Shown piece after piece: positions 44,586-54,916 of a stretch of DNA of 64,000 nucleotides (the first letter of the stretch is position 1; the number at the start of each line of letters is the position of its first letter). The position numbers and the translations under genes were made by a program. This stretch comes from a bacterium (lineage in GTDB: Bacteria; Desulfobacterota; Binatia; HRBIN30; CADEER01): positions 496,001 through 560,000 of the forward strand of contig JAHBUY010000004.1 of the NCBI GenBank assembly GCA_019637795.1, in the 5' to 3' direction. The notes under the pieces are model-generated. The model ran no database searches. It was given only the letters and a program-made list of their open reading frames with translations, and was not told where the DNA came from.

Positions 44586-44724
44586 CGCAGGCTCCTCCCA
44601 GGGGGGCGAAACTCGTTGGTAGAGGGGGCGAAGTCAAGGCGACCCGTCTCGCCGATCGTCCGTTCGCCGGCCGCCGGCCCACATCGCCGTTGTGTGCGGC
44701 GCGATTTCCAGTACAACGCCTGCG

Positions 44725-45555
44725 ATGCGACTGGAGCCTGGGCTGCGGGTGCTGATCACCGGCGCGGCGAGCGGCATCGGGCGAGCGATGGCGCTGGCGA
44801 TGGCCGATCGCGGCCTGCTCCCGTTCCTGGTCGACATCGACGCCGCCGGGCTCGAGCAGACGCGCCACCTGGCGGAGCGGCACGGCGCCGTGGTCGAGGC
44901 GCGCCCGCTCGACGTCACCGACATCGAGGCGGTGAGCGCGCTCGCCGACGCCTGGACCGCCGAGCATGGCGCGATGGACCTGGTGCTCAACGTCGCCGGC
45001 GTCGGCGTCTTCGGCGTCATCGAGGACATGACCCACGCCGACTGGCAGCGCGTCCTCGGCGTCAACCTGTGGGGCACGATCCACGTCATCGAGCGCTTCC
45101 TGCCGCCGATGATCCGCGCCCGCCGCGGCTACCTGGTCAACGTCGCCTCGCTCGCCGGGCTCGTCGCCCTGCCCTGGCACGCGGCGTACAGCACCAGCAA
45201 GTTCGCGATCGTCGGGTTGTCGGAGGTGCTGCGCTACGACCTGCGCCAGCACGGCATCGGGGTCAGCGTCGTCTGCCCCGGCGCCGTCGACACGCCGATG
45301 AAGCACTCGGCGGTGATCCTGGGCGTGCGGCCGGACCACCCGCGGCTGGTCGACTTCCGCCAGCGCTTCGACCGCCGCACCGTGTCGCCCGAGCGCGTCG
45401 CCCAGCTCACCTGCGAGGCGATCGAAGGCGAGCGCTTCCTGGTCTTCACCTCCTGGGACGCGCGCGCCCTCGACTTCACCCGCCGCCACCTGCCGCGCCT
45501 CCACTCCCGCCTCCTGCGCTGGTTCAGCCCGCTGCTCGACCGCATGCGCGACTGA
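44725..45555 (+). CDS. Short-chain dehydrogenase/reductase
   Basis: A 276-residue classical SDR. VLITGAASGIGRAMALAMA is the NAD(P) loop, NVAGVGVFG the NAG-type motif, and the catalytic Ser and YxxxK are in NVASLAGL and YSTSKFA. VSVVCPGAVDTPM follows. DIDAAG after the second strand suggests preference for NAD. The substrate is unknown. It lies on the plus strand between hisB and hisD and breaks the his gene order. ATG 44725 is chosen over an upstream start at 44692. Confidence 0.92.
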   Translation: MRLEPGLRVLITGAASGIGRAMALAMADRGLLPFLVDIDAAGLEQTRHLAERHGAVVEARPLDVTDIEAVSALADAWTAEHGAMDLVLNVAGVGVFGVIEDMTHADWQRVLGVNLWGTIHVIERFLPPMIRARRGYLVNVASLAGLVALPWHAAYSTSKFAIVGLSEVLRYDLRQHGIGVSVVCPGAVDTPMKHSAVILGVRPDHPRLVDFRQRFDRRTVSPERVAQLTCEAIEGERFLVFTSWDARALDFTRRHLPRLHSRLLRWFSPLLDRMRD

Positions 45556-45609
45556 CGCCCAGCAGCCCGCGCCCGCAGCCGCGGCGCAGCGACTCCGTGC
45601 GGCGTCTTC

Positions 45610-46917
45610 TCAGTCCTCCAGCCGGGCGCGGATCGCCGCCGCGTGCGCCTGGTAGCCTTCGAGGGCGGCGAGGGTCTCGACGGCCGGGCCGAGGCGGCGC
45701 ATGGCGGCGGCGCTGCCGCGCACGACGCTGGTGCGCTTGACGAAGTGGTAGGTGCCGAGCGGCGAGAAGAAGCGCGCGCTGCCGCCGGTCGGCAGCACGT
45801 GGTTGGGGCCGGCGAGGTAGTCGCCGAGCGGCGCCGGCGCCCACGGCCCCTCGAAGATCGCGCCGGCGTTGCGCAGCCGGCGGGTGAGCGCCCCGGGATC
45901 GCGCACCAGCAGCTCGAGGTGCTCGGGCGCGACCGCCTCGGCGAGCGCCACCGCCTCGTCGAGATCGCGGGTGACGATCAGGGCGCCGCGGCGGCGCAGG
46001 ATGCGCGCGATCGCGACCCGGCGCGGCAGCGCCTGGAGCTGGACGGCGATGGCGCGCTGCACGGCGGCGGCGAGGCGCGGCGACGGCGTCAGCAGCAGCG
46101 CGCTCTCGTCGCCGCTGCCGTGCTCGGCCTGGGCGAGCAGATCGGCGGCGACGTAGCGCGGATCGGCGGCCGCGTCGGCGATCACCAGCACCTCGCTCGG
46201 CCCAGCGGTCGAGTCGATGTCGACCTGTCCGTACACCTGCCGCTTCGCCGCCTGCACGTAGGCGTTGCCCGGACCGACGATCTTGTCGACCGCGGCGATG
46301 CTCTGGGTGCCGTAGGCCAGCGCCGCCACCGCCTGGGCGCCGCCGACCCGATAGACCGCCGTGGCGCCGGCGATGCGCGCCGCCGCCAGCACCGCCGGCG
46401 CATGCCCGTCGCGCCCCGCGGGCGAGACCATGACGACGTCCTCGACGCCGGCGACGCGCGCCGGGATGACGTTCATCAGCACCGACGAGGGGTAGGCGGC
46501 GTGGCCACCCGGCACGTAGACGCCGACGCGGCGCAGCGGCGTGATGTTCTGGCCGAGCACGAGACCGGCGGCATCGCGATAGCGCCACGACGCCTGCCGC
46601 TGCCGGGCGTGGAAGGCGCGGATGCGCCGCGCCGCCAGCTTCAGGGCGCTGCGGACCTTCGCCGGCAGCGTCGCCTCGGCGGCGACGAGATCGCGCTCCG
46701 GCACCCGCAGCGTGCGCGGCGTCAGCGCCACTCCGTCGAACTGCTTCGTATACGCGATCAGCGCCGCGTCGCCGCGCCGCCGCACCGCCGCGACGATCCC
46801 GGCGGCGGCCCGTTCGGCGCGCTGCTGATCGGCCGCGTGCGTGGCCCGCAGCGCCGCGAAGGCGCGGCGGAACCCCGGCGCCCCGCTGCGCAGAATGCGT
46901 ATGGTCTCGGTGCTCAT
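45610..46917 (-). CDS. hisD: Histidinol dehydrogenase
   Basis: A 435-residue HisD, which oxidises histidinol to histidine in two NAD-dependent steps. GVYVPGGHAAYPSSVLMNVIPA, KIVGPGNAYVQAAK, DSTAGPSEVLVIADAAADP, and the zinc-site regions LAQAEHGSGDES and APEHLELLV are present. It starts 28 bp after murA on the same strand. hisG, which often lies between them, is absent. It is convergent with the SDR gene. Confidence 0.96.
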   Translation of the reverse strand: MSTETIRILRSGAPGFRRAFAALRATHAADQQRAERAAAGIVAAVRRRGDAALIAYTKQFDGVALTPRTLRVPERDLVAAEATLPAKVRSALKLAARRIRAFHARQRQASWRYRDAAGLVLGQNITPLRRVGVYVPGGHAAYPSSVLMNVIPARVAGVEDVVMVSPAGRDGHAPAVLAAARIAGATAVYRVGGAQAVAALAYGTQSIAAVDKIVGPGNAYVQAAKRQVYGQVDIDSTAGPSEVLVIADAAADPRYVAADLLAQAEHGSGDESALLLTPSPRLAAAVQRAIAVQLQALPRRVAIARILRRRGALIVTRDLDEAVALAEAVAPEHLELLVRDPGALTRRLRNAGAIFEGPWAPAPLGDYLAGPNHVLPTGGSARFFSPLGTYHFVKRTSVVRGSAAAMRRLGPAVETLAALEGYQAHAAAIRARLED

Positions 46918-46945
46918 CGCTGGCCATCCCCGTCCATTGGCGCGC

Positions 46946-48208
46946 TCAGCCCTTCGCCCCCTTCACCCGCTCGATGTCGGCGCCGAGCGCCGACAGCTTG
47001 GCCTCGATGTGCTCGTAGCCGCGGTCGAGGTGGTAGACGCGGCGCACCTCGGTCGTGTTCTCGGCGGCGAGGCCGGCGAGGATGAGCGAGACGCTGGCGC
47101 GCAGATCGGTGGCCATCACCGGCGCGCCGCTCAGCCCGGCGACGCCGCGCACCACCGCGTTGGCCCCCTCGATGGTGATGTCGGCCCCCAGGCGCGCCAG
47201 CTCCTGGGCGTGCATGAAGCGGTTCTCGAAGATCGTCTCGGTGATGACGCTGGCGCCCTCGGCGACCGCGGCCACGGCCATCATCTGCGCCTGCAGATCG
47301 GTCGGGAAACCGGGGTACGCCGCCGTCTTCACGTCGACGCCGCGCAGCCGCTGCGCCACCCGCGCCCGCAGGCCGGCCGCGTCCTCGTCGATGGCGAGGC
47401 CCGCCTCGCGCAGCTTGCAGACGACCGCCTGCAGGTGATCGGCGCGGGCGCCGCGGACGAAGACGTCGCCGCCGGTCATCGCCGCCGCCATCAGGAAGGT
47501 CCCGGCCTCGATGCGGTCGGGCACGACCGAGAAGTCCATGCCACGCAGGCGCGGCACGCCGTCGATGCGGATCACCGGCTCGCCCGCCCCCTGCACCCGC
47601 GCGCCCATGGCGTTCAAGGCCGCGCCGAGATCGGCGATCTCCGGCTCGCAGGCGGCATTCTCGATGATCGTCTCGCCCGCGGCGAGCGCTGCCACCATCA
47701 TCAGGTGCTCGGTGGCGCCGACCGACGGCAGGTCGAGATGGATGCGGGCGCCGCGGAAGCGGTCCACCGTCGCCGCCGCGTAGCCGTGCGCGATGTCGAT
47801 CACCGCCCCGAGCTCGCGCAAGCCGTGGATGTGCAGGTTCACCGGCCGGCCGCCGATCGCGCAGCCGCCGGGCAGCGACACCCGCGCCCGGCCGAAGCGC
47901 GCCAGCAGCGGCCCGAGCACCAGGAAGGAGGCGCGCATCGTCTTCACCAGCTCGTACAGCGCCTCGTGCCGGTGCACGCCGGCGGCGCAGATGCGGGCGC
48001 CGCCGGGGAGCCGCTCCACCGTGGCGCCGAGATCCTCGAGCAGGCGCAGCGTCGTGCGTACGTCGACCACGTCGGGCAGGTTGCGCAGGACGCACGGCTC
48101 GTCGCTGAGGAGGGTGGCGAAGAGGATCGGCAGCGCCGCGTTCTTCGCCCCCGCCACCGGCACCTCGCCCTGCAGCCGCCGCCCGCCGCGCACCAGGATC
48201 GTGTCCAT
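46946..48208 (-). CDS. murA: UDP-N-acetylglucosamine 1-carboxyvinyltransferase
   Basis: A 420-residue MurA, the committed step of peptidoglycan synthesis. [17 protein letters not shown] has the conserved Lys-Asn. The catalytic Cys 116 is in [13 protein letters not shown], so the enzyme should be sensitive to fosfomycin-type attack. [11 protein letters not shown] and [18 protein letters not shown] are also diagnostic. Its ATG overlaps the prmC stop by one base (TGATG), tying cell-wall synthesis to the translation-factor genes upstream. Confidence 0.97.
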   Translation of the reverse strand: MDTILVRGGRRLQGEVPVAGAKNAALPILFATLLSDEPCVLRNLPDVVDVRTTLRLLEDLGATVERLPGGARICAAGVHRHEALYELVKTMRASFLVLGPLLARFGRARVSLPGGCAIGGRPVNLHIHGLRELGAVIDIAHGYAAATVDRFRGARIHLDLPSVGATEHLMMVAALAAGETIIENAACEPEIADLGAALNAMGARVQGAGEPVIRIDGVPRLRGMDFSVVPDRIEAGTFLMAAAMTGGDVFVRGARADHLQAVVCKLREAGLAIDEDAAGLRARVAQRLRGVDVKTAAYPGFPTDLQAQMMAVAAVAEGASVITETIFENRFMHAQELARLGADITIEGANAVVRGVAGLSGAPVMATDLRASVSLILAGLAAENTTEVRRVYHLDRGYEHIEAKLSALGADIERVKGAKG

Positions 48209-49085
48209 CAGCCTCCCCTGCCCATCTCGGGCGCGGGCTCGCCCGCGCTCCCGGGGTGTTGTGCAACGAGCAGGCGCGGAATGCCAGCCAGGTCCGGCGC
48301 GACGCGCGCCGCCAGCCCCGCCGCGGCGGCCAGCGCCTGCGCCGCCGCCGCCTGGCCGGCGCCGATCTCGACCAGCAGCGCGCCCGCCGGCGCCAGGCGG
48401 GACGGCGCGCCGGCGACGACGCGGCGGATGACGTCGAGGCCGTCGGCGCCGGCGAACAGAGCGGTCGGCGGCTCGCAGGCGGTCTCCGGCGAGGCGGCGT
48501 CGCCGGGCGCCAGGTACGGCGGGTTGCTGACGATGAGATCGAAGGTGGCGCCGGCCGACAACGGCTCGTAGAGGTCGCCGGCGAGGAAGCGGATGCGTTC
48601 GGCGACGCCGTGGCGTTGCGCATTGCGCCGCGCCACCGCGAGCGCCGCCGGCGAGAGGTCGACGGCGGCCAGGACGAGCGCGGGCAACTCGTGGGCGAGC
48701 GCGACGGCGATGCAGCCCGATCCGGTGCCGAGGTCGAGCGCGGTCGCGGGAGCACGGCCGCGCGGGAGCGCGGCGATCCAGCGCAGGCCGGTGGCGATGA
48801 GCAGCTCGGTTTCCGGGCGCGGAATCAGCACGTCGGGCGTGACGAGGAACGGCAGCGACCAGAGCTCCTGCTCGCCGACGATGTACGCGATCGGCTCGCG
48901 GCGCAGGCGGCGCGCGAGCAACGCCTCGAATCCCGCCCCGTCGGCCGGCTCCCGCAGCCGCGCGTACAGCGCCGCGCGCCCGATCCCCAGGGCGTGCGCC
49001 AGCAGGACCTCGGCGTCGAGCCGCGCCGTCTCGATGCCGGCGGCGGCCAGCCGCTCGCTGGCCGCGCGCAACAGCGCGGCGGCGG

Positions 49086-49089
<4 letters not shown>
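48208..49089 (-). CDS. prmC: Release-factor glutamine methyltransferase
   Basis: A 293-residue PrmC. It has an N-terminal helical domain ([16 protein letters not shown]), then [27 protein letters not shown] (SAM loop) and the NPPY catalytic motif in [13 protein letters not shown]. It methylates the Gln of the GGQ motif in release factors; its substrate RF1 is the gene directly upstream and overlapping (ATGA). A short Gly/Pro/Glu tail follows the conserved end. Confidence 0.95.
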
Positions 49090-50156
<1,067 letters not shown>

Positions 50157-50171
50157 CGGCGCCCGAGCACG

Positions 50172-50203
50172 AAAAAGGGCGCCGGGGAGATCCCCGACGC
50201 CCT
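50172..50203 (-). terminator. Intrinsic terminator between rpmE and prfA
   Basis: On the minus strand agggcgtcgggga and tccccggcgccct form a 13-bp stem with one mismatch and a tiny loop, directly followed by a run of T (AAAAA on plus, 50172-50176). It lies 45 bp after the rpmE stop and 15 bp before the prfA start. It should end most rpmE transcripts and let some through, like an attenuator. Confidence 0.85.
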
Positions 50204-50247
50204 GCGATTCGGTGCGGCGACGCGGGCCCGAATCCGGCCCGCGCGCG

Positions 50248-50457
50248 CTACTGCTTGTCCTTCAGGCCGTACTTGCGCCGGAAGCGCTCGACCCGGCCGG
50301 CGGTATCGAGCAGCTTCTGCTTGCCGGTGAAGAAGGGATGGCAGGCCGAGCAGATGTCGACGTGCAGCTCCTTCTTCGTCGACCGCGTCTCGAAGGTGTT
50401 GCCACAGGCGCAGACGACCATGGCCTTTTCGTAGGTGGGGTGGATGCCTTCCTGCAT
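50248..50457 (-). CDS. rpmE: 50S ribosomal protein L31 (zinc type)
   Basis: A 69-residue bL31 with [27 protein letters not shown] and the [24 protein letters not shown] signature. Four Cys (CAC, CSAC) mark the zinc-binding C+ form. ATG 50457 begins at the conserved MQEGIHP; the frame above it is not conserved. It is followed by an intrinsic terminator. Confidence 0.97.
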   Translation of the reverse strand: MQEGIHPTYEKAMVVCACGNTFETRSTKKELHVDICSACHPFFTGKQKLLDTAGRVERFRRKYGLKDKQ

Positions 50458-50562
50458 TGCACTCTCCCGTAGACCCGCCTTGCTAGCACCGGCCATCCGC
50501 CCCCGCAACCGGGGTGCGGAGGGCCGCGCCGCCGCGCCGGGGCGGTTCGCGAGGTGGCGCCC

Positions 50563-52065
50563 CTACTCCGACGCCGCGTCGGGCGGCGGCGCGGGAGCGC
50601 GGCCCTCCAGGGCGTGGAGGTTGCCCAGGAGCTCGGCGTAGAAGCGGATCATGCCGACGTAGTTGTCGATGCCGATGCGCTCGTTCAGGCCGTGGAAGCG
50701 CGGCACGTCATCGGGACGGGTGCGCATGGGGAGAAAGCGGTACACGTTGGGGGTGAGGCCGCTGTAGAAGCGGGCGTCGGTGGCGCCGAGCACCAGGAAC
50801 GGAGCGACGACGGCGTCGGGATTCACCGACCGGATGGTCCGGTTGAGGTAGGCGAACGCCGGCGCGTCGACGTCCGACACCGGCGACGGGTCGTCGGCCC
50901 GGCCGAGCACGCGCACCTGCACCTGCGGGTCGGCGACGACGCGGCCGACGTGCGCCAGCACGTCGTCGATGGTGTCGCCGGGCAGGATGCGGAAGTTGAC
51001 GACGGCGCGGGCCGAGGTGGGGAGCTGGTTCTCCTTCACCCCGGCGTGGAACATGGTCGGCGCGGTGGTGGTGCGGAGAATGGCGTCGGTGCGCGGCGCC
51101 TGCGCCATCTGCCATTCCACCAGCGGCCGGAACAGCCACAGGTTGGCGAACACCAGGCGCATCGGCGGGATCATCTCCGGGCCGATGTACTCGAAGCTGC
51201 GGCGCATGGCGGCGTCGATGTTGGCCGGCATGCGCTGCTCCTCGAGGCGGTCGATGGCGGCGCTGAGCTGGCCGACGGCGGTGCGGCGCGGCGGGATCGA
51301 GGAATGGCCGCCGCTGCCGTCGACCGTCAGCTCGACGCTCACGTAGCCCTTCTCCGCCATGCCGACCGAGGCCACCGGGCTGGCGACGCCGGGGAACAGG
51401 CCCTCGAGGATGGAGCCGCCCTCGTCGAGCACGAATTCGGGGCTGACGCCGCGCGCCTTCAGCAGCGCCGCCATCGCCTGCGCGCCCTGCTCGCCGAGCA
51501 GCTCCTCGTCGTGGCCGAACGCCAGCATCACGGTGCGCGGCGGCTGGTAGCCGGCGGCCAGCAGATGCTCGATCGCCTCGAGGATGGCGAGGGCGCTGCC
51601 CTTGTCGTCCACCGCGCCGCGGCCCCAGACGTAGCCGTCGGCGATGGCGCCCGCGAACGGCGGATGCACCCAGCTCGCCTCGCTGCTCGGATCCACCGGC
51701 ACGACGTCGAGGTGCGCCAGCAGCAGCGCCGGCCTGCCGTCGCCGCCGCCCGGCCAGGTGTAGAGCAGGCTGTAGTCGTTGACCGCCTCGCGCCGCAGCG
51801 TCTGGTGTACGCGCGGGAACTGTCGCGCCAGGTAGTCGTGCAGGGCACGGAACTGGCCGCCGTCGAAGTCGGCCGGATCCTGGTGCGAGACGGTGCGCAG
51901 CCGCAGCGCCCCGGCGAGGCGTTCGGCCGCCGCCGCGGCATCGATCGCCAGCGGCGCCACCGGGGCGACGGCCACCTGCTTCGAGCGCACGCCCAGGGTG
52001 CGTACCACCAGCACCGCGGCCAGGACGGCGATCCCGGCGGCGAGCACCGCCAACAGTCGTCTCAA
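50563..52065 (-). CDS. M20-family metallopeptidase, membrane anchored
   Basis: A 500-residue M20 peptidase of the CPS1/PM20D1 type. The N-terminal membrane helix is RLLAVLAAGIAVLAAVLVV. The zinc ligands are in LLLAHLDVVPVD, WGRGAVDDKGS and FGHDEELLGEQGA, and the dimerisation domain carries SGGHSSIPP. It probably hydrolyses peptides or N-acyl amino acids in the periplasm. The start is TTG 52065, overlapping the response-regulator stop (TTGA), with AGGGGG nine bases upstream. A frame reaching 52962 is a shadow. Confidence 0.88.
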   Translation of the reverse strand: MRRLLAVLAAGIAVLAAVLVVRTLGVRSKQVAVAPVAPLAIDAAAAAERLAGALRLRTVSHQDPADFDGGQFRALHDYLARQFPRVHQTLRREAVNDYSLLYTWPGGGDGRPALLLAHLDVVPVDPSSEASWVHPPFAGAIADGYVWGRGAVDDKGSALAILEAIEHLLAAGYQPPRTVMLAFGHDEELLGEQGAQAMAALLKARGVSPEFVLDEGGSILEGLFPGVASPVASVGMAEKGYVSVELTVDGSGGHSSIPPRRTAVGQLSAAIDRLEEQRMPANIDAAMRRSFEYIGPEMIPPMRLVFANLWLFRPLVEWQMAQAPRTDAILRTTTAPTMFHAGVKENQLPTSARAVVNFRILPGDTIDDVLAHVGRVVADPQVQVRVLGRADDPSPVSDVDAPAFAYLNRTIRSVNPDAVVAPFLVLGATDARFYSGLTPNVYRFLPMRTRPDDVPRFHGLNERIGIDNYVGMIRFYAELLGNLHALEGRAPAPPPDAASE

Positions 52066-52772
52066 CGGCGCGATCCCCCTTGCGGCGGCGTGCCATACGC
52101 CGCCAAGGGATCGCCGGCAAGGCTGCCGGCCTGCAGCCGCACCAGCAGGCCGAGGCGGATCAGCTCGGCGAGCGACGAGACGCCGGTCTTCGCCATCAGC
52201 TTGGCGCGATGCGTCTCCACGGTCTTGGGGCTGAGCGCCAGGACGCCGGCGATGCTGCGGCTCGAGCCGCCGGCGATCACCAGCGCCAGCACCTCGCGCT
52301 CGCGCGGCGTCAGCCGCGCCAGGCGACCGGCGAAGTCGAGCAGGCGCTGCCCGCTCTCGCGCTCGGCGGCGTCCTCGACGATCGCCGCCTGGACGCGCTC
52401 GAGCAGCGCCTGCGCCGACACCGGCTTCTCGAAGAAGTCGTAGACGCCGGCGCGCAGCGCCCGCACCGCGGTCGGCACATCGGCGAAGGCGGTCGCCATG
52501 ATGACCGGCAGCACGACGCCGCGCTCGCGCAGCGCGTCGATGAGCGCGAAGCCGTCGCCGTCCGGCAGGCGCAGATCGAGCACCAGGCACCCGGCGCGCT
52601 CGCGGTCGATGCCGGCGAGCGCCGCGGCGCCGTCGCGAAAGCCCTCGGCGCGCAGCTCGACCGACGCCGCGGCGCGGGCGAGCGCGGCGCGCACGGCGGC
52701 GTCGCCGTCGACCACGAACAGCGTCGGCGCTTCCCCCTCGGCGGCCTGCGTGTCCCCAGATCTGACCGTCAT
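52062..52772 (-). CDS. FixJ/NarL-type two-component response regulator
   Basis: A 236-residue regulator. The receiver domain has the phospho-acceptor Asp in CLVLDLRLPDGDG and the Lys in FFEKPVSAQ. The first acidic patch reads VVDGDA instead of the usual DD, which may weaken magnesium binding. The C-terminal LuxR helix-turn-helix (RLTPREREVLALVIAGGSSRSIAGVLALSPKTVETHRAKLM) binds DNA. No histidine kinase is adjacent; the hybrid kinase at 55.6 kb is the nearest candidate. Coupled to the M20 gene. ATG 52772 preferred to GTG 52778. Confidence 0.9.
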   Translation of the reverse strand: MTVRSGDTQAAEGEAPTLFVVDGDAAVRAALARAAASVELRAEGFRDGAAALAGIDRERAGCLVLDLRLPDGDGFALIDALRERGVVLPVIMATAFADVPTAVRALRAGVYDFFEKPVSAQALLERVQAAIVEDAAERESGQRLLDFAGRLARLTPREREVLALVIAGGSSRSIAGVLALSPKTVETHRAKLMAKTGVSSLAELIRLGLLVRLQAGSLAGDPLAAYGTPPQGGSRR

Positions 52773-52873
52773 GCCCACAGCCAGCGGCGTGGCCTATACC
52801 ACCGGCAGCCCGGCGGGGAAAACGCGCGCCGCGTCGGCGTGGACGACACCGCGTCGGCGGTGTAAGCGGCCCC

Positions 52874-53878
52874 ATGGCGCGCACCGGCCGCTTCGCCGCC
52901 CTGGCCCTGCTGGTCGCGACGGCGAGCGCGGCGGTCGGCGCCGACACCACCGTGACGATCACGCGCGAGGACTACCGCGGCTGGCCCGACACCATCCGCA
53001 TCGACAACGGGCGCATCGTCGCCCGCGTCGTCACCGCCGTCGGACCGCGGGTCATCGACCTGCGCGCCGCCGGCGGCGAGAACCTGTTCCACGTCCGCGA
53101 CGCCGAGGCCGGCGGCCGCGACGAGCCGACCTGGATGTTCCGCGGCGGCTGGCGGCTGTGGATCGCGCCCGAGCGGCGGGACACGACCTACGTTCCGGAC
53201 AACAGCCCGTGCCAGGTGGAGATCGCCGGCGATACGGTGCGCGTCACCGGCCCGCCGCAGCCGGCGGCGGGCATCCAGAAGATCGTCGAGCTGACGGCGG
53301 CGGCCGGCGAGCCCTGCCTGCGCGTCCGCTCGCGCCTGCGCAACATCGGCAGCGCGCCGCTCACCTACGCGGCCTGGAGCCTGTCGGTGATGCGCCCGGG
53401 CGGCCGCGCCGTGGTGCCGCTGGACGTCGGCCCGCTCGACGCCTTCGACGCCACCCGCAAGCTGATCCTGTGGAGCTACGCCGCGATGGCCGATCCGCGC
53501 TACCACTTCGGCGACCGGCTGGTGTCCGTGGACCAGGCGCGCGTGGCGCCGCCGCCGGCGGCGAACGCCGCCGGTCGCCGCGCCGACGAGAGCAAGATCG
53601 GCGTCGACTCCGCCCAGGGCTGGGCCGCCTATCGCCTCGGCCGCACGGTCTACGTGAAGCGCTTTCCCCACGACCCGGCCGGGCCGTACCCCGACGGCGG
53701 CGCCACCATCGAGATCTACTCCAGCGCCGAGTTCCTCGAGGTCGAGAACCTCAGCCCCCTCACCACCATCCCGCCCGGCGGCGAGCTCGTCTACCCGGAA
53801 GCGTGGTGGGTGTTCAGCGACGTCGACGACACCGACGAGGCGCTGCTCGCCCGGGTCAGATCCACCGATGGACGCTGA
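52874..53878 (+). CDS. Secreted DUF4380-like (mutarotase-fold) protein
   Basis: A 334-residue protein with a signal peptide (FAALALLVATASAAVGA). Its beta-rich body is like DUF4380/aldose-epimerase proteins: IDNGRIVARVVTAVGPRVIDL, GGWRLWIAPE, LSVMRPGGRAVVPL, NLSPLTTIPPGGELVYPEAWWVF. Such proteins bind sugars, but no catalytic pair is clear. The last codons (RSTDGR) and the stop lie in the arm of a large hairpin (53863-53958), so the original C-terminus may have been replaced by the repeat. Confidence 0.7.
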   Translation: MARTGRFAALALLVATASAAVGADTTVTITREDYRGWPDTIRIDNGRIVARVVTAVGPRVIDLRAAGGENLFHVRDAEAGGRDEPTWMFRGGWRLWIAPERRDTTYVPDNSPCQVEIAGDTVRVTGPPQPAAGIQKIVELTAAAGEPCLRVRSRLRNIGSAPLTYAAWSLSVMRPGGRAVVPLDVGPLDAFDATRKLILWSYAAMADPRYHFGDRLVSVDQARVAPPPAANAAGRRADESKIGVDSAQGWAAYRLGRTVYVKRFPHDPAGPYPDGGATIEIYSSAEFLEVENLSPLTTIPPGGELVYPEAWWVFSDVDDTDEALLARVRSTDGR

Positions 53879-53958
53879 TGGCCACAGATGAACGCCGACG
53901 GGTCGCGTCCACTTTCGACCCGTCGGCGTTCATCTGTGGCCATCGGCGTCCATCGGTG
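53863..53958. repeat. 43-bp inverted repeat at a convergent gene junction
   Basis: Arms 53863-53905 and 53916-53958 pair at 42 of 43 positions around a 10-nt loop. The arms consist of units such as caccgatggacgctgatgg and ccacagatgaacgcc. The stop codon of the DUF4380-like gene is in the left arm, and the last codons and stop of the binding-protein gene are in the right arm. It is related in sequence to the ends of the GxxExxY element at 54.9 kb. Confidence 0.93.
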
Positions 53959-54898
53959 TCTCCCACTGGCGCCACTGCGCCAGATAGGCATCGAGGGTGT
54001 CGCGGGTGACGACGTCGATGCCGGAGTAGTTGAGGACCCGTGACGGCGGGTGGCCGTCGGCGAGCTGCGCGAGCAGCTTCACCGATTCCTCGCCCCAGCC
54101 GAAGTACTTCTGCCCCACCAGCAGTTGCACCTTGCCGGCGCGCAGCAGGTCGGGGGCCGGAGGGATGGTGTCGAAGGCGACCACCCTGGTCCTCGCCGGG
54201 TCCACCGGGTCGAGGGCGTTGCGGACGAACACCGGCCAGCCGCCGACCGACAGCCAGCCGTCGAGGTCGGGGTAGCGCTGGGTCGCGGAGGCGATGATCT
54301 CGGCGACGCGCACCGCGTCGTCCTTGACGTCGAACTCCTCCACCACCGTGATCTCCGGGTGGGCCGCCAGCGCGGCCCGCGCCCCGGCCAGGCGCTTCTG
54401 CAGGTTGTCGGCGCCGAGGGCGGTGATGATCGCCACCCGGCCGCGGCCGCCGAGCAGCGCCGCCAACCCCTCGCCGAGGGCGCGGCCGCCCTCGACGTCG
54501 TCGACGCCGTAGAACGCCTGCCGCCGGCTCTTCGGCGCGTCCGAGTCCCAGGTCACCACCGGGATGCCATCGGCGACGGCGCGGTCGATGGCGTCGGTCA
54601 GCAGATCGCCGTTCAGGCACGAGATGGCGATGCCGTCGACCCGCTGGGCGATGAACGACTCGAGGATCTCCTTCTGCCGGATCTCGTCCGTGCTCTCCGG
54701 CCCGCGCCACAGGATCTCGACCCCGAGCTTCTTCGCCTCCCGCTCGGCGCCGATCCGCGCGTACTCGAACACCGGGATGTGCAACGCCTTGGGAATGAAC
54801 GCGAAGCGCCGCGCCCGCGGCCCCTCCGCCGGCCGCGAACAGCCGGCGAGGAGGACGACGAGGAGAATGGTGACGAGCAGCGGTCGGTTGTTGGGCAC
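53930..54898 (-). CDS. Sugar ABC transporter substrate-binding lipoprotein
   Basis: A 322-residue periplasmic-binding-protein type 1 (Peripla_BP_4). The lipoprotein signal LLVVLLAGC (Cys 20) is followed by RFAFIPKALHIPVFEYARIGAEREAKKLG, GIAISCLNGDLLTDAIDRAVADGIPVVTWDSDAP and VDDVEGGRALGEGLA. It fits the RbsB/XylF-like group and could serve the permease/ATPase pair at 61.3-63.7 kb, though 6 kb lie between. GTG 54898 has no ribosome site, and the upstream DNA is repeat. The last residues (PMDADGHR) are encoded by the hairpin arm. Confidence 0.85.
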   Translation of the reverse strand: MPNNRPLLVTILLVVLLAGCSRPAEGPRARRFAFIPKALHIPVFEYARIGAEREAKKLGVEILWRGPESTDEIRQKEILESFIAQRVDGIAISCLNGDLLTDAIDRAVADGIPVVTWDSDAPKSRRQAFYGVDDVEGGRALGEGLAALLGGRGRVAIITALGADNLQKRLAGARAALAAHPEITVVEEFDVKDDAVRVAEIIASATQRYPDLDGWLSVGGWPVFVRNALDPVDPARTRVVAFDTIPPAPDLLRAGKVQLLVGQKYFGWGEESVKLLAQLADGHPPSRVLNYSGIDVVTRDTLDAYLAQWRQWETPMDADGHR

Positions 54899-54916
54899 GG
54901 ATTAACGAAACACAGA

